64,000 bases of DNA, taken from the NCBI GenBank assembly GCA_028292265.1, contig JAQGMR010000066.1, positions 1-64,000 of the forward strand. The letters run 5' to 3'. How positions within the stretch are numbered: position 1 is the first letter of the stretch; each line of letters begins with the position of its first letter. The notes below the pieces were generated by a model. The model searched no databases. It was not told where the DNA came from and saw only the letters and a list, made by a program, of their open reading frames with translations. Below are positions 8,784-17,694 of the stretch, piece after piece. The stretch is from Herminiimonas sp. Lineage in GTDB: Bacteria > Pseudomonadota > Gammaproteobacteria > Burkholderiales > Burkholderiaceae_D. The translations under genes and the position numbers were made by a program.

Positions 8784-9323
8784 CTACAAGAACGTCGTCA
8801 GCGCCTTGGCCAGCAAGACGTTCTGGTCAAGGTAGATCGTACGCTCGGCAATCTTCCAGCTTTGGCCATGGCGCACGAGCACGTCGCGGCGCTTGCCGAC
8901 GAACAGGGCCACCTCGGTCTGCAGACGGTTTTGATACACCAGGAAGCGCGACGAGACGTTGACGCGGTCTGGCGCGCCAGTTAGCGGATCCGGATCAAGA
9001 ATGCGGACATTGGTGATCAGATGTGACACGCGCGAAGGTGGTTCTTCCGCCCAGTGAATGCCGGTTCCCAACTGCGCGACGCGCTGGCGCAAGGTCTCAA
9101 TTCCCTCATCAAACCAGGCAGCTTCCATGCCCATGGTGTATTCGTGCGCCAGATCATCGCGCCGGACGTTTCGCCCCAGAGGCATGCGGTACTGGATCCC
9201 TTCATCGAGTAGCTCCAGCCACTCATTGAAGCGGCGACCATCCAGCAAGTCCGCCTCCTGGTTGAAAAACTCCTGCACTTCGGCAGTGAGCATGAAGCGG
9301 GCGAGTGAGTGGTCGTGGCTCAT
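8784..9323 (-). CDS. Ring-hydroxylating dioxygenase, beta subunit
   Basis: This 179-residue small subunit has the SnoaL/NTF2-like cone fold of aromatic dioxygenases. Recognisable family segments are EVQEFFNQEADLLDGRRFNEW at the start, IQYRMPLGRNVRR and VSHLITNVRI in the middle, and VLVRHGQSWKIAERTIYLDQ near the end. It is structural and holds the alpha subunits in an alpha3beta3 hexamer. Its ATG overlaps the alpha-subunit stop in an ATGA, so the two are translationally coupled. Confidence 0.9.
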   Translation of the reverse strand: MSHDHSLARFMLTAEVQEFFNQEADLLDGRRFNEWLELLDEGIQYRMPLGRNVRRDDLAHEYTMGMEAAWFDEGIETLRQRVAQLGTGIHWAEEPPSRVSHLITNVRILDPDPLTGAPDRVNVSSRFLVYQNRLQTEVALFVGKRRDVLVRHGQSWKIAERTIYLDQNVLLAKALTTFL

Positions 9324-10675
9324 CTGGATTCGACTCCCTCAGCGCGTGACGGCATCAAGTCTTGCCAACTCAATCCCTTCATGAACTGCGCCCACCGAGC
9401 GTAATAAATTCGCGCATTCTCCTCCGTGTATTCGCCATTTTCCACGGCGCCGTTCAAGCCCGGCACTGGTCTTGCGTGCCCAAGACCCATCTGATAGTTG
9501 AAAAACATGGTGCGTGCCTGTTCGCCGATACTCGCTTCGGTTGCACCGGTCCAGTTTTCCATATCATCCGATTCCGTCATGCCGCCTGGCCCCGAATATC
9601 GCAAGTAATAATGTCTCGCAGCCTCGTTGACTTCTTCTGGCGCGTCTTCATCGACCAGATACATGCGCCACATCTCCATCTCGGTCGAACTGATGGGATG
9701 AAACACGGCGATGGTTCGCGGTTGGCGCCCATGAAACGACATGCTCGGGAAAATCGTACCCACGCTATGCGATACCCGCATCCGGTCCCCAAGGTTCTGG
9801 ACCCGCTTTTCATGAAGCTCGCGGTAATAGCGCTCTACATCCGGATGTTGTTGATACAGGGGCTGGTACTCGCCTTCGTCGTAATACGGCAGACGGCCGA
9901 TACCGCCGTGCCCAAGATCCTTGAAGCCTATTGTCATGCGGCCGGTTAAGGGATCGCGGCGCCCTTTGCCCCCGCTAGGGCCAATTCCAATGAGGTCGAC
10001 GGAGCGGTGACTCACATCGTGATACATATCCCCGATGAAGTTTTCCGGGCCGAATTTCCAGTTGCATCTGACGCGCCATTTTTGCACGCCGCCGATGACG
10101 ACAGAGCCTCCCGGCCGACCGTCGCGGCAGTCAAGCGCAGCATCAAGGTAATGATGCATGTCGCCCAGGTACTCCAGAAAATCCGGGGCATTCTCATCCC
10201 ACGTCCCCCACAAGGTCCCTTTGTAGTTGTAAAACTTCGCCACGCGCTTCAAGCCCCAATCTTTCTTGTTCAGGTCGCTCTTGTAATGCGTGGCGAAGCC
10301 AGGAACACCAACCAACTCCCCCGGACGCTCCACCAGCTTGCCATCGGTTGAAAAGCTCCACCCATGGTAAGGGCAGGTAAAGGCTCGACTATTGCCATGG
10401 TCCGCGCGGCACAATTTCATTCCGCGATGGGTGCAGCTATTGAGAAATACGTGGATGGCGCCCTGTCGATCGCGGGTCACAATTACCGGATCGGTCCCCA
10501 TCCGCGAGACGAAGTAGTCGTCCGGCTTTGGGATCAGGCTTTCGTGGCCGACGAACAGCCAGGCGCGCGAAAAAATTTGACGCACCTCCTGCTGAAAGAT
10601 TTCGTCATCGACGAATACTGACCGGCTTACTACGCCTTCGCCCGGGGGAACCAGCTTATCGATATGCGCTACCAC
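9320..10675 (-). CDS. Rieske ring-hydroxylating dioxygenase, alpha subunit
   Basis: This 451-residue catalytic subunit inserts both atoms of O2 into an aromatic ring to give a cis-dihydrodiol. The Rieske [2Fe-2S] ligands are C81, H83, C101 and H104 (CTHRGMKLC and CPYHGWSF). The mononuclear iron site shows His219 and His223 in GDMYHDVSH, with an Asp ligand probably in the TESDDMENW segment. The start is a GTG at 10675, preceded by AAGGAGG. It is first in a leftward run of alpha, beta, ferredoxin and 2-hydroxyacid dehydrogenase. The sequence belongs to the biphenyl/cinnamate-type two-subunit class rather than the one-component phthalate type. The substrate cannot be told from sequence. Confidence 0.9.
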   Translation of the reverse strand: MVAHIDKLVPPGEGVVSRSVFVDDEIFQQEVRQIFSRAWLFVGHESLIPKPDDYFVSRMGTDPVIVTRDRQGAIHVFLNSCTHRGMKLCRADHGNSRAFTCPYHGWSFSTDGKLVERPGELVGVPGFATHYKSDLNKKDWGLKRVAKFYNYKGTLWGTWDENAPDFLEYLGDMHHYLDAALDCRDGRPGGSVVIGGVQKWRVRCNWKFGPENFIGDMYHDVSHRSVDLIGIGPSGGKGRRDPLTGRMTIGFKDLGHGGIGRLPYYDEGEYQPLYQQHPDVERYYRELHEKRVQNLGDRMRVSHSVGTIFPSMSFHGRQPRTIAVFHPISSTEMEMWRMYLVDEDAPEEVNEAARHYYLRYSGPGGMTESDDMENWTGATEASIGEQARTMFFNYQMGLGHARPVPGLNGAVENGEYTEENARIYYARWAQFMKGLSWQDLMPSRAEGVESR

Positions 10676-10697
10676 AGTGCCCTCCTTGTCCTATGAA

Positions 10698-11447
10698 TCA
10701 GCGTGCTTTGACCTGCTTTCCAGTACCGCTCGTCGCGCGCAGTCGCGCAGCCGTGTTTTCAACGTGAGTCCGCGCGGCCAGGCGCGCCGCTTGCGCATCG
10801 CCCTGCTCAATCGCCAGAAAAATCGCCTCGTGTTCCGCTTGCGCGTATTTACTCCGGCTTTTTGTTTTCGCAGATTTGCTGCGCGATACCAGCAGATTGC
10901 GGCGATAGAGGTCACTCAAAAAATCGAAGAAGCTAACGTAGTTGTGATTCCTGGTAGCGCGGGCAATGGCCCCGTGAAATCGAAGATCGGCCTCTACGCC
11001 GATCAACACCTCGCCCGAGGCGACTGCCTGCCGCATCTGCGCTAGCGCGTCGCGCATCTCCTCCAGGTCGGTTTCCTGCCGTCGAAGCGCAGCAAAGGCT
11101 GCCGCCTCGATTTCAAACCCGATGCGCAATTCGACGATCGCGAGCACTTCCTCGACATCATGTTCAGAGGCAGGGACCATGCGAAGCACAGACGAGCGCC
11201 GGTTGTTCAGGACAAGAAGTCCCCGCCCCTGCTTGCTGCTCAAAATCCCCTCAACCTTCAGGCGCGATACTGCCTCGCGCAAAACAGTGCGCGAAACGCC
11301 GAGCCGTTCGGCGATCACCTGCTCCGACGGCAACACATCGCCGAGCGCGTATTGGCCGCCGGTGATTTCATCGCGCAAGCTGGCGGCGATGCGATCCGTC
11401 AGATTCGACTCGACGCGGGCAGCTACGTTTTCTCTAGGGAATAACAT
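10698..11447 (-). CDS. FadR-type GntR regulator
   Basis: A 249-residue regulator. The N-terminal winged helix-turn-helix is at about 15-80 (GDVLPSEQVIAERLGVSRTVLREAVSRLK). The C-terminal all-helical FCD effector domain is at about 100-230, with the usual Asp/His metal-site residues in FHGAIARAT and HEAIF. It stops 22 bp before the dioxygenase alpha gene, so it is probably the first gene of that transcript and its autoregulator. It is divergent from the aminotransferase gene at 11643 and may control both from the 195-bp gap. Confidence 0.85.
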   Translation of the reverse strand: MLFPRENVAARVESNLTDRIAASLRDEITGGQYALGDVLPSEQVIAERLGVSRTVLREAVSRLKVEGILSSKQGRGLLVLNNRRSSVLRMVPASEHDVEEVLAIVELRIGFEIEAAAFAALRRQETDLEEMRDALAQMRQAVASGEVLIGVEADLRFHGAIARATRNHNYVSFFDFLSDLYRRNLLVSRSKSAKTKSRSKYAQAEHEAIFLAIEQGDAQAARLAARTHVENTAARLRATSGTGKQVKAR

Positions 11448-11642
11448 GCATTGGATCTATGAATACGCAAAGAATACGATGTGCTGGATTGGAAATGTCC
11501 GTTTCCGTTTCGTCATTTGTAATATTATCGTAAAAACGCCGGACCGGGACGCGAGATGAGGTGCTCTTTAACCAGGCACCTTCGCGGAAACTTTCCCGCT
11601 CGCTATGGCGTAACCCTTTATCCGAACTAACCGGAGACACGA

Positions 11643-12971
11643 ATGCCGCCAGAGTCATCGCCACACGATCTTGCTTCTTACTGGATGCCGTTTACCGCGA
11701 ACCGCCAGTTTAAGGAGGCGCCACGTTTGCTTGTCGCGGCCAAGGACATGCACTACACAGCGGATGACGGACGCCAGATTCTCGATGGTACGGCAGGCCT
11801 GTGGTGCGTCAATGCCGGACATTGCCGCGACGAGATCATTGCCGCGGTAACGCGTCAGATGCACGTCATGGATTACGCGCCATCCTTTCAGATGGGGCAC
11901 CCGTTGGCATTCGAGGCGGCCGCCAGGGTAGCGGAACTGATGCCGTCCGGACTTGACCGCATCTTCTTCACGAATTCCGGCTCCGAATCAGTCGACAGCG
12001 CGCTGAAGATTGCGCTCGCCTACCATCGTGCGCGTGGCGAAGGCCAGCGCACGCGCTTTATTGGGCGCGAGCGCGGCTACCACGGCGTGGGGTTTGGCGG
12101 CATCTCGGTAGGTGGCATGTCCGCAAACCGCAAAGCGTTCTCGGCCAACCTGATGCCAGGCACGGATCACCTGCCGCATACCCTTAGTATCGAACATGCC
12201 GCTTTCAGTCGCGGACAACCGCAGTGGGGTGCGCACCTGGCAGACGACCTCGAGCGGTTGGTTGCCCTGCACGATGCCTCGACCATCGCTGCAGTGATCG
12301 TGGAACCGCTGGCTGGCTCCGCTGGCGTGCTGGTTCCACCGGCAGGCTATCTGGAGCGGTTGCGAGAACTGTGCACGCGGCATGGATTGCTATTGATCTT
12401 CGATGAAGTCATCACTGGTTTTGGCCGGCTCGGCGCGGCGACCGCGAGTGAATACTTTGGCGTCACGCCGGACTTCATTACCCTGGCGAAGGGCATCAAC
12501 AATGCCGCGATTCCCATGGGCGCGGTGGCGGTCAAGCGCGAGATTCACGACGCCGTCGTTGGCGCCGCCATGACCGGTGCGATCGAGTTCATGCATGGAT
12601 ACACCTACTCGGCGCACCCTGCTGCTGCGGCGGCCGCCATCGCGGCAATCGACTTGTATCGCCGCGAAAGATTGTTTGACCGGGCAAGAGAACTTGCCCC
12701 GTACTGGGAACAAGCCGTTCATGGCCTGGCCGACGCCCCGCACGTTAAAGACATCCGCAATCTCGGCCTGGTGGCCGGAATCGAGCTCGAGCCCCGTGCG
12801 GGACAACCGGGGAAGCGAGCCTACGAAGCTTTTGGAAAGTGTTTCGAACAAGGGGTGATGATTCGCTACACGGGCGATATTCTGGCGTTTTCGCCACCGC
12901 TGATTATTCAACCGGCGCAGATTGACCACATCTTCGATACCGTACGTACCGTCTTGCGCGAAGTGGCGTAA
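11643..12971 (+). CDS. Class III aminotransferase (omega-amino acid:pyruvate type)
   Basis: This 442-residue PLP enzyme moves the amino group of a primary amine or omega-amino acid to pyruvate. The N-terminal SYWMPFTANRQFK is typical of the beta-alanine:pyruvate subgroup. Further motifs are FTNSGSESVDSALK (phosphate binding), YHGVGFGG, IFDEVITGFGR (the Asp that binds the pyridine nitrogen) and the Schiff-base Lys in TLAKGINN. The start ATG has CCGGAGA upstream. It is followed 48 bp later by a Bug receptor gene, and together they form a rightward unit divergent from the regulator and dioxygenase. An amine or amino-acid substrate linked to the aromatic pathway is plausible but inferred. Confidence 0.85.
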   Translation: MPPESSPHDLASYWMPFTANRQFKEAPRLLVAAKDMHYTADDGRQILDGTAGLWCVNAGHCRDEIIAAVTRQMHVMDYAPSFQMGHPLAFEAAARVAELMPSGLDRIFFTNSGSESVDSALKIALAYHRARGEGQRTRFIGRERGYHGVGFGGISVGGMSANRKAFSANLMPGTDHLPHTLSIEHAAFSRGQPQWGAHLADDLERLVALHDASTIAAVIVEPLAGSAGVLVPPAGYLERLRELCTRHGLLLIFDEVITGFGRLGAATASEYFGVTPDFITLAKGINNAAIPMGAVAVKREIHDAVVGAAMTGAIEFMHGYTYSAHPAAAAAAIAAIDLYRRERLFDRARELAPYWEQAVHGLADAPHVKDIRNLGLVAGIELEPRAGQPGKRAYEAFGKCFEQGVMIRYTGDILAFSPPLIIQPAQIDHIFDTVRTVLREVA

Positions 12972-13019
12972 CCGGTTAGCCGTCCAATATGACACCTGTC
13001 CTTTGCAGAGGGAGACACC

Positions 13020-14006
13020 ATGGAACGTCGCACAATCCTGAAGTTGTTTGGAGCTTCAACAGTGGCCATGCACGGCGCCGCTTTCAGTCAGGCGAAATAC
13101 CCCTCGCGAAGGATCACGATGATGGTCGGGTCGACGCCTGGCAGCGCAACTGATATTGCGGGGCGTTTTGCCGCCCAGATCCTGCAAGACAAATACAACC
13201 AAAGTGTCGTGGTCGAAAACAAGGCCGGCGCCGGTGGAATCGTCTGCATGACCGTCGTCGCGGCGGCCGCGCCGGATGGCTACACCTTGCAAACCGGCGG
13301 TCTTGGCCATAACGTGATTCCTCCGGTGATAACAACGGGATTGCCGATAGATTTCGCCAAAGCCCTGATGCCAATTGCGCAAGCGGCGGAATTTCTGAAT
13401 CTGCTGGTCGTACGTGCCGATCACCCGGCAAATTCGGTACCGCAGCTGATCGAGTATCTGAAGTCCCGTTCCAAGGCGCGGCTTTACGGCAGCAATGGCG
13501 TCGGGAGCTCCGCCCACCTGACGAGCGAGCTGTTTGGCATCAAGGCTGGCCTCAAGTTGGAGCACGTGCCCTATAAGGCTGCGAGCGAAGCGCTGATCGG
13601 CACTGCCAACGGCGACCTCGACCTCTTGTTCATGAACATGCCACCGACGCTGCCCATGATTCAAACCGGCCGGCTCAAAGCGCTGGCCGTCACCAGCAGC
13701 TATCGCGCCCGTCAATTGCCTGATGTGCCCACCATGCAGGAACAGGGGATGAAGGACTTTGACGTGACTAGCTGGATCGGCGTGTATGGACCGGCCGGCC
13801 TGCCGCAAAGCATTGTGGACCAGCTCTCGAGCACGCTTGTTCAAGGCATGGATACGCCCCTGTACCGGGACAAATTCGTCAAGGCCGGATTCGAGCCCAA
13901 GCTGCGCAACGCAAGGGAATTTGCAGAATTTAACCAGAGCGAATTGAAACGCTGGGGAGATGTCGCAAAACACGCCCAGATCAGTATTCCTTTCGGTAAG
14001 GCATAA
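13020..14006 (+). CDS. Bug/TctC-family periplasmic solute receptor
   Basis: This 328-residue exported binding protein of the tripartite tricarboxylate family binds a carboxylate. The N-terminal signal runs about to residue 25 (LFGASTVAMHGAAFSQA). Family marks are GSTPGSATDIAGRFAAQIL, the ENKAGAGG ligand loop, LEHVPYKAASEALIG and PDVPTMQEQG. RBS GAGGGAG precedes the ATG. No TctA or TctB membrane genes are adjacent. It follows the aminotransferase in the same direction, so the ligand may be the substrate or product of that pathway. Confidence 0.9.
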   Translation: MERRTILKLFGASTVAMHGAAFSQAKYPSRRITMMVGSTPGSATDIAGRFAAQILQDKYNQSVVVENKAGAGGIVCMTVVAAAAPDGYTLQTGGLGHNVIPPVITTGLPIDFAKALMPIAQAAEFLNLLVVRADHPANSVPQLIEYLKSRSKARLYGSNGVGSSAHLTSELFGIKAGLKLEHVPYKAASEALIGTANGDLDLLFMNMPPTLPMIQTGRLKALAVTSSYRARQLPDVPTMQEQGMKDFDVTSWIGVYGPAGLPQSIVDQLSSTLVQGMDTPLYRDKFVKAGFEPKLRNAREFAEFNQSELKRWGDVAKHAQISIPFGKA

Positions 14007-14019
14007 ATAAAAACACTAA

Positions 14020-14040
14020 GGCAGTCCGCGGGGGACTGCC
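14020..14040 (+). terminator. Hairpin after the Bug gene
   Basis: A perfect 8-bp stem (GGCAGTCC with GGACTGCC) and a 5-nt loop start 14 bases after the Bug stop codon. No T tract follows on this strand, so termination may be weak or factor-assisted. Confidence 0.5.
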
Positions 14041-14192
14041 CATGGGGCCCCGTTTCTGTTCGCTTCCGTACAGAAGGACCGGTCAATACGGCGCACGCTC
14101 TATGCACTCGCTGACGAAGGAATGGCGCACTTGCCGAATCTTCGGCCCACTCAGACCGACGGTCTGCGCAACCCCCGCTCAAGGAAATTACC

Positions 14193-14564
14193 ATGTCGTT
14201 CAATCACGCAATCGTTTGGCTCGACCAAGCCGAAGCGCATGTCATTCATTTCAGCCGTGACGCAGCGGAGTCGGAAGTCATCAAGACCACGTCAAAGCAC
14301 AAGAAGCATGGCGTCGTCGGCAACAACCGCGCTGTCGAAAGTAGCGGTTACATGGACGAAGTCGCCGCCGCGCTGTTGGCGTCGAAAGAAGTCCTGATCG
14401 TCGGTCCCGGCCAGGAAAAGCTCGCTTTCATCAAGCACCTGAACAAGAGCCACGCCGACATCGCCGACAAGGTCGTAAGCGTTGAGACCGTTGACCATCC
14501 GAACGATGGACAGTTGCTGGAATTCGCGCGCAAGTATTTCGTCAAAGAAGACATGACGAACTGA
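14193..14564 (+). CDS. eRF1 domain 3-like small protein
   Basis: This 123-residue protein is of the kind annotated as translational machinery protein in proteobacteria, resembling the third domain of archaeal/eukaryal release factor eRF1 and Pelota. Visible marks are the AIVWLDQAEAHVIHF strand at the N-terminus, VLIVGPGQEKLAFIKHL in the middle, and VETVDHPNDGQLLEFARKYF at the end. There is no signal or membrane segment. The ATG at 14193 is preceded by AAGGAA. It is a single gene with its own terminator. Function in bacteria is not established; a ribosome-linked stress role is a guess from the fold. Confidence 0.7.
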   Translation: MSFNHAIVWLDQAEAHVIHFSRDAAESEVIKTTSKHKKHGVVGNNRAVESSGYMDEVAAALLASKEVLIVGPGQEKLAFIKHLNKSHADIADKVVSVETVDHPNDGQLLEFARKYFVKEDMTN

Positions 14565-14580
14565 TTGCGGCTTCAGCAAC

Positions 14581-14614
14581 AGAAAGCGGCCCGCAACGGG
14601 GCCGTTTCTTTTTC
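14581..14614 (+). terminator. Rho-independent terminator
   Basis: A GC-rich stem (CGGCCC with GGGCCG) is extended by AGAAA pairing with TTTCT around one bulged G, then TTTTT. It lies 17 bases after the eRF1-like gene. Confidence 0.85.
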
Positions 14615-14730
14615 TAGCATCACCCTCGCAACGTGCGGTTTCCCGCTCCGGTCATCCAGATCCGTGCTGCCCGACGTCAGTCGCTTGCCGACATCCGGAG
14701 GCCGGATCAACCAACGCCGGATCGTCCGAC

Positions 14731-16002
14731 CTATGCGGTCAAAAGAACCGTAGAAGCCGAGCGTGACGGCCGCCGGATAATCTGAATAGCATGCAGCATG
14801 GTCAGGTGCAGCACATCGCGTTGCGCATGGCTGCCGCCGAGGCGGTGCGCCGACTCGGGCAAGCTCGCGAGAAGCGTGATCGCCAGCGTGTGCTTACCTT
14901 TTTCGAAGGCGATCAGCGCGCGGCACGCAGAAAGTCCCAGCAGCCGCGTGGTCGCGCCGTGGCGCGTTGGCAAGGACTGACACTGATCAAGGAAAGTCTC
15001 GAGGCGCCGCGCGTTATCCCAATCGCCAGCGCCAACGAATGACAACATCGCGTGGAGATCGTTGAAGCTGCAGAATCCGTCATGAATATGCGGCTCCCAT
15101 GCGGCCGCCAGCGCGAGCCAGCGTGAGCCGACATCAATACCCCGCAGATGCAAGCGCCATAGCAAGCTGGAGGCATCGATCATGTCCGCAACCTGGCTGA
15201 AGCCGCCGGCCTGAATGCGCTGATCGTACAGTTCCAGGACCCGATCATGTCGGCCCTGCTCCAGGTAGAACAGCGCGAGGTGCCACCAGCAATGGGTCGC
15301 GACGACCGTATTGACATCCCAGCGATCGACATGCGCTTCCATCCAGCGCCGCCCGGCCTCGGGGCGCCCGGTCATTTCGAAGACATGCGCCATGGCATGG
15401 TGCGCCCGCGCGTCCGACGGGTTCAGCGCCAGCGCGTCAAGGGCGGTCTGCTCGCCAAGCGCATATTCGCCGCATTCAACAAGACTGAACGCGTACATGG
15501 CCAATACGGCGTGGTAGCCGGGAAGATCAGCCGACCATGCCGGCAGCACTGCCGCCACACGGTCACTCATGCGCTCAAGATCGCCGGTAATGTAGTCCAG
15601 TGAATGCGCGACCTGCAGCGCGAGCGCATCACGTGGAGCCACGCGCAGCAGATCGCCAAAACGCGCCTTGGCAAGTTCATAGTCGTCCGCCAGCACCGCC
15701 GAGATGGCGGCAAGGTGCATGCGCTCGCGTTCATTGGCGGGCAGGCGGGCAGCCCGTTCCAACACTGGGCGCGCGGACCGGACGCGTTCCGGATCGCGGC
15801 TGGACAACGCCAGGTGTGCTTGAAGCACATGCGCCATCACGAAGTCGGGTGCTTCCTGCAGTGCAGTGGCAAGCCGCGGTTGAGCGCCGTTGCGCCAACT
15901 CTGGAATGCGGCGAGCGCGGCTTCGTATGCGTCCAGGGCGCCGCGCGTAGCGCCGCTGACGCTGCATCCGCGTGCGTCGAGCATGGGTTCCGTATGCTGC
16001 AT
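14731..16002 (-). CDS. TPR protein, TTC38-like
   Basis: This 423-residue soluble protein is built of helical tetratricopeptide-type repeats, similar to the TTC38 family found in bacteria and animals. Repeat-like pairs can be read at about 25-70 (DAYEAALAAFQSW...DFVMAHVLQAHLAL), 75-140, 150-185, 185-225 (LALNPSDARAHHAMAHVFEMTGR), 235-275 and 320-400. There is no signal peptide or enzyme motif. The start ATG at 16002 follows a strong AGGAGGTGAACC site. It is a lone gene, followed leftward only by the terminator region of the eRF1-like gene. Its partner and task are unknown. Confidence 0.75.
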   Translation of the reverse strand: MQHTEPMLDARGCSVSGATRGALDAYEAALAAFQSWRNGAQPRLATALQEAPDFVMAHVLQAHLALSSRDPERVRSARPVLERAARLPANERERMHLAAISAVLADDYELAKARFGDLLRVAPRDALALQVAHSLDYITGDLERMSDRVAAVLPAWSADLPGYHAVLAMYAFSLVECGEYALGEQTALDALALNPSDARAHHAMAHVFEMTGRPEAGRRWMEAHVDRWDVNTVVATHCWWHLALFYLEQGRHDRVLELYDQRIQAGGFSQVADMIDASSLLWRLHLRGIDVGSRWLALAAAWEPHIHDGFCSFNDLHAMLSFVGAGDWDNARRLETFLDQCQSLPTRHGATTRLLGLSACRALIAFEKGKHTLAITLLASLPESAHRLGGSHAQRDVLHLTMLHAIQIIRRPSRSASTVLLTA

Positions 16003-16083
16003 GGTTCACCTCCTATGCAAGTGCTGCACATTGATGGCGCCGCCATATCGACCGGTGCCTTCAACGTGCGTTCGTTGTGCGAA

Positions 16084-16108
16084 GCCGCCCCGGCTAGACC
16101 GGGGCGGC
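16084..16108 (-). terminator. Strong hairpin after the FAD oxidase gene
   Basis: A perfect 10-bp GC stem (GCCGCCCCGG with CCGGGGCGGC) with a 5-nt loop lies 5 bases past the FAD oxidoreductase stop codon in its direction of transcription. It is followed by only a short T stretch. Confidence 0.65.
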
Positions 16109-16112
16109 AGTA

Positions 16113-17510
16113 TCAACTGACCGGCGGCGCGGCAGGGCGGATGTTCTGGTTCTGCCGAAACAGGTTCCGCGGATCGTATTTCGCCTTGACGTCCTTCAGC
16201 CGCGCGTAATTGCCGCCATAGGCGTCGGCAATGCGATTTCCTTCATCCTGGGTCAAGAAATTGATATAGACGCTTCCACTGGCATAAGGCGCGGTGGCGG
16301 AAAAGAAGGCGCGAGCCCAGTCGATGCATTGCTGGTCTTGCGACGGGTCTTCCCATCGTGCGTGCACGTTCATTGCGCACAGCGCGTCCCGATTCGGGTA
16401 CGCGGTCGCATCTGGCGCAACGCGGCTCGACTGTCCACCCAACAAGCCCAGAAATATTTCACATTGCGGCGAAGGCAGTTCGCCGGCATAACGAATGACG
16501 GTGTCGATCGCCTCGTCGCTCAGGTCTGTGAAGTTGTGGGATTTCCAGTAATTGCGCGCGCCATGGGTCAGCAGCGGATCGAATGCCTGTTGCCACGCCG
16601 CATACGGCATGGCGCCGGCATGCTCGCCGCAGGCCTGGCCAAATCCGCGCACCGCGTCCAGTTCGGACTGCACTGCTTCAGGATCGAGCGGCGAGAAGAA
16701 AGCCATCACCACGACCTCCTTGCCATGCACATCGGCGGGCAGGAAAGGAAGCGGTGGCGCTTTTCGCAGCACACCCCAGATATTCACGTCGTCGTCCAGT
16801 GCAGTCACCAAATCGCGGTATCGCGTCAGCACCTGTTTCGCCTGGTCGAACGGAAATACAACCAATCCAGCCGTGACCTGCGGGCCCACCTCATGCAGCC
16901 TGAATTCGAAGCCGGTTACGACGCCAAAGTTGCCGCCGCCGCCCCGCAGAGCCCAGAACAGGTCCGGATATGCGGTCGCGGACGTGCGGAGGAAGCGGCC
17001 GTCTGCGGTGACGACGTCCGCCGATAAAAGGTTGTCGACTGTCAGGCCGTACTTCTTGCTGAGCCAGCCGAAACCGCCGCCCAACGTCAGGCCGCCGACA
17101 CCGGTGGTGGAGTTGATGCCCAACGGCGTCGCCATGCCGAACGCTTGCGCTTCGTGGTCGAAGTCTCGCAGCAGCGCTCCGCCTTCCACATGGGCGCGCC
17201 TCGCTTCCCGGTCGATATGCACCGAGCGCATCGGCGACAAGTCGATCACCAGGCCATCTTCACACAGCGCATTGCCGGCGATGTTGTGGCCGCCACCCTT
17301 GACCGCGAGTCGGAGATCATGGTTGCGGGCAAAGGCGACCGCCTCCATTACGTCCGCCACGCCTGCGCAGCGCACGATCAGTGCAGGCCGCTTGTCTATC
17401 ATCGCATTCCATATCTGCCGGGCTTCGTCGTAACCGGAATCGTTCGGCTGCAGCAACTGCCCTCTCAGCCGGATTTTGAAATCTTCGATTACGCCACTAT
17501 TCATATCCAT
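16113..17510 (-). CDS. FAD-linked oxidoreductase, berberine-bridge/PCMH type
   Basis: This flavoprotein of 465 residues carries an FAD-binding PCMH domain at about 35-205. The His for covalent FAD attachment is in LAVKGGGHNIAGN, and VGGLTLGGGFGW and RGGGGNFGVVTGFEFRLH line the flavin. A C-terminal BBE segment ends YGGNYARLKDVKAKYDPRNLF. These enzymes oxidise sugars or alcohols with O2. No signal peptide is seen. The ATG at 17510 is chosen because GAGGAG lies seven bases upstream; an ATG ten codons earlier lacks a site. It is divergent from the AraC-type regulator at 17695, which probably controls it. Confidence 0.85.
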   Translation of the reverse strand: MDMNSGVIEDFKIRLRGQLLQPNDSGYDEARQIWNAMIDKRPALIVRCAGVADVMEAVAFARNHDLRLAVKGGGHNIAGNALCEDGLVIDLSPMRSVHIDREARRAHVEGGALLRDFDHEAQAFGMATPLGINSTTGVGGLTLGGGFGWLSKKYGLTVDNLLSADVVTADGRFLRTSATAYPDLFWALRGGGGNFGVVTGFEFRLHEVGPQVTAGLVVFPFDQAKQVLTRYRDLVTALDDDVNIWGVLRKAPPLPFLPADVHGKEVVVMAFFSPLDPEAVQSELDAVRGFGQACGEHAGAMPYAAWQQAFDPLLTHGARNYWKSHNFTDLSDEAIDTVIRYAGELPSPQCEIFLGLLGGQSSRVAPDATAYPNRDALCAMNVHARWEDPSQDQQCIDWARAFFSATAPYASGSVYINFLTQDEGNRIADAYGGNYARLKDVKAKYDPRNLFRQNQNIRPAAPPVS

Positions 17511-17694
17511 GATCGTTCTCCTCTTGGTTGAGATGGCCAACGGAAGCGGCCATCGGCTGCTCCGGCTTTCATCGCCGAAGGCGCATCGTTGTTCAGTGCA
17601 GAGCGCAGTGCTAGTATCAAATGCTGCCCAAGCTTTTTAAATGACCGATGCTCCGGCTTACATGTCCGGGACACCGAATCAGGAGGAAGCGGTG

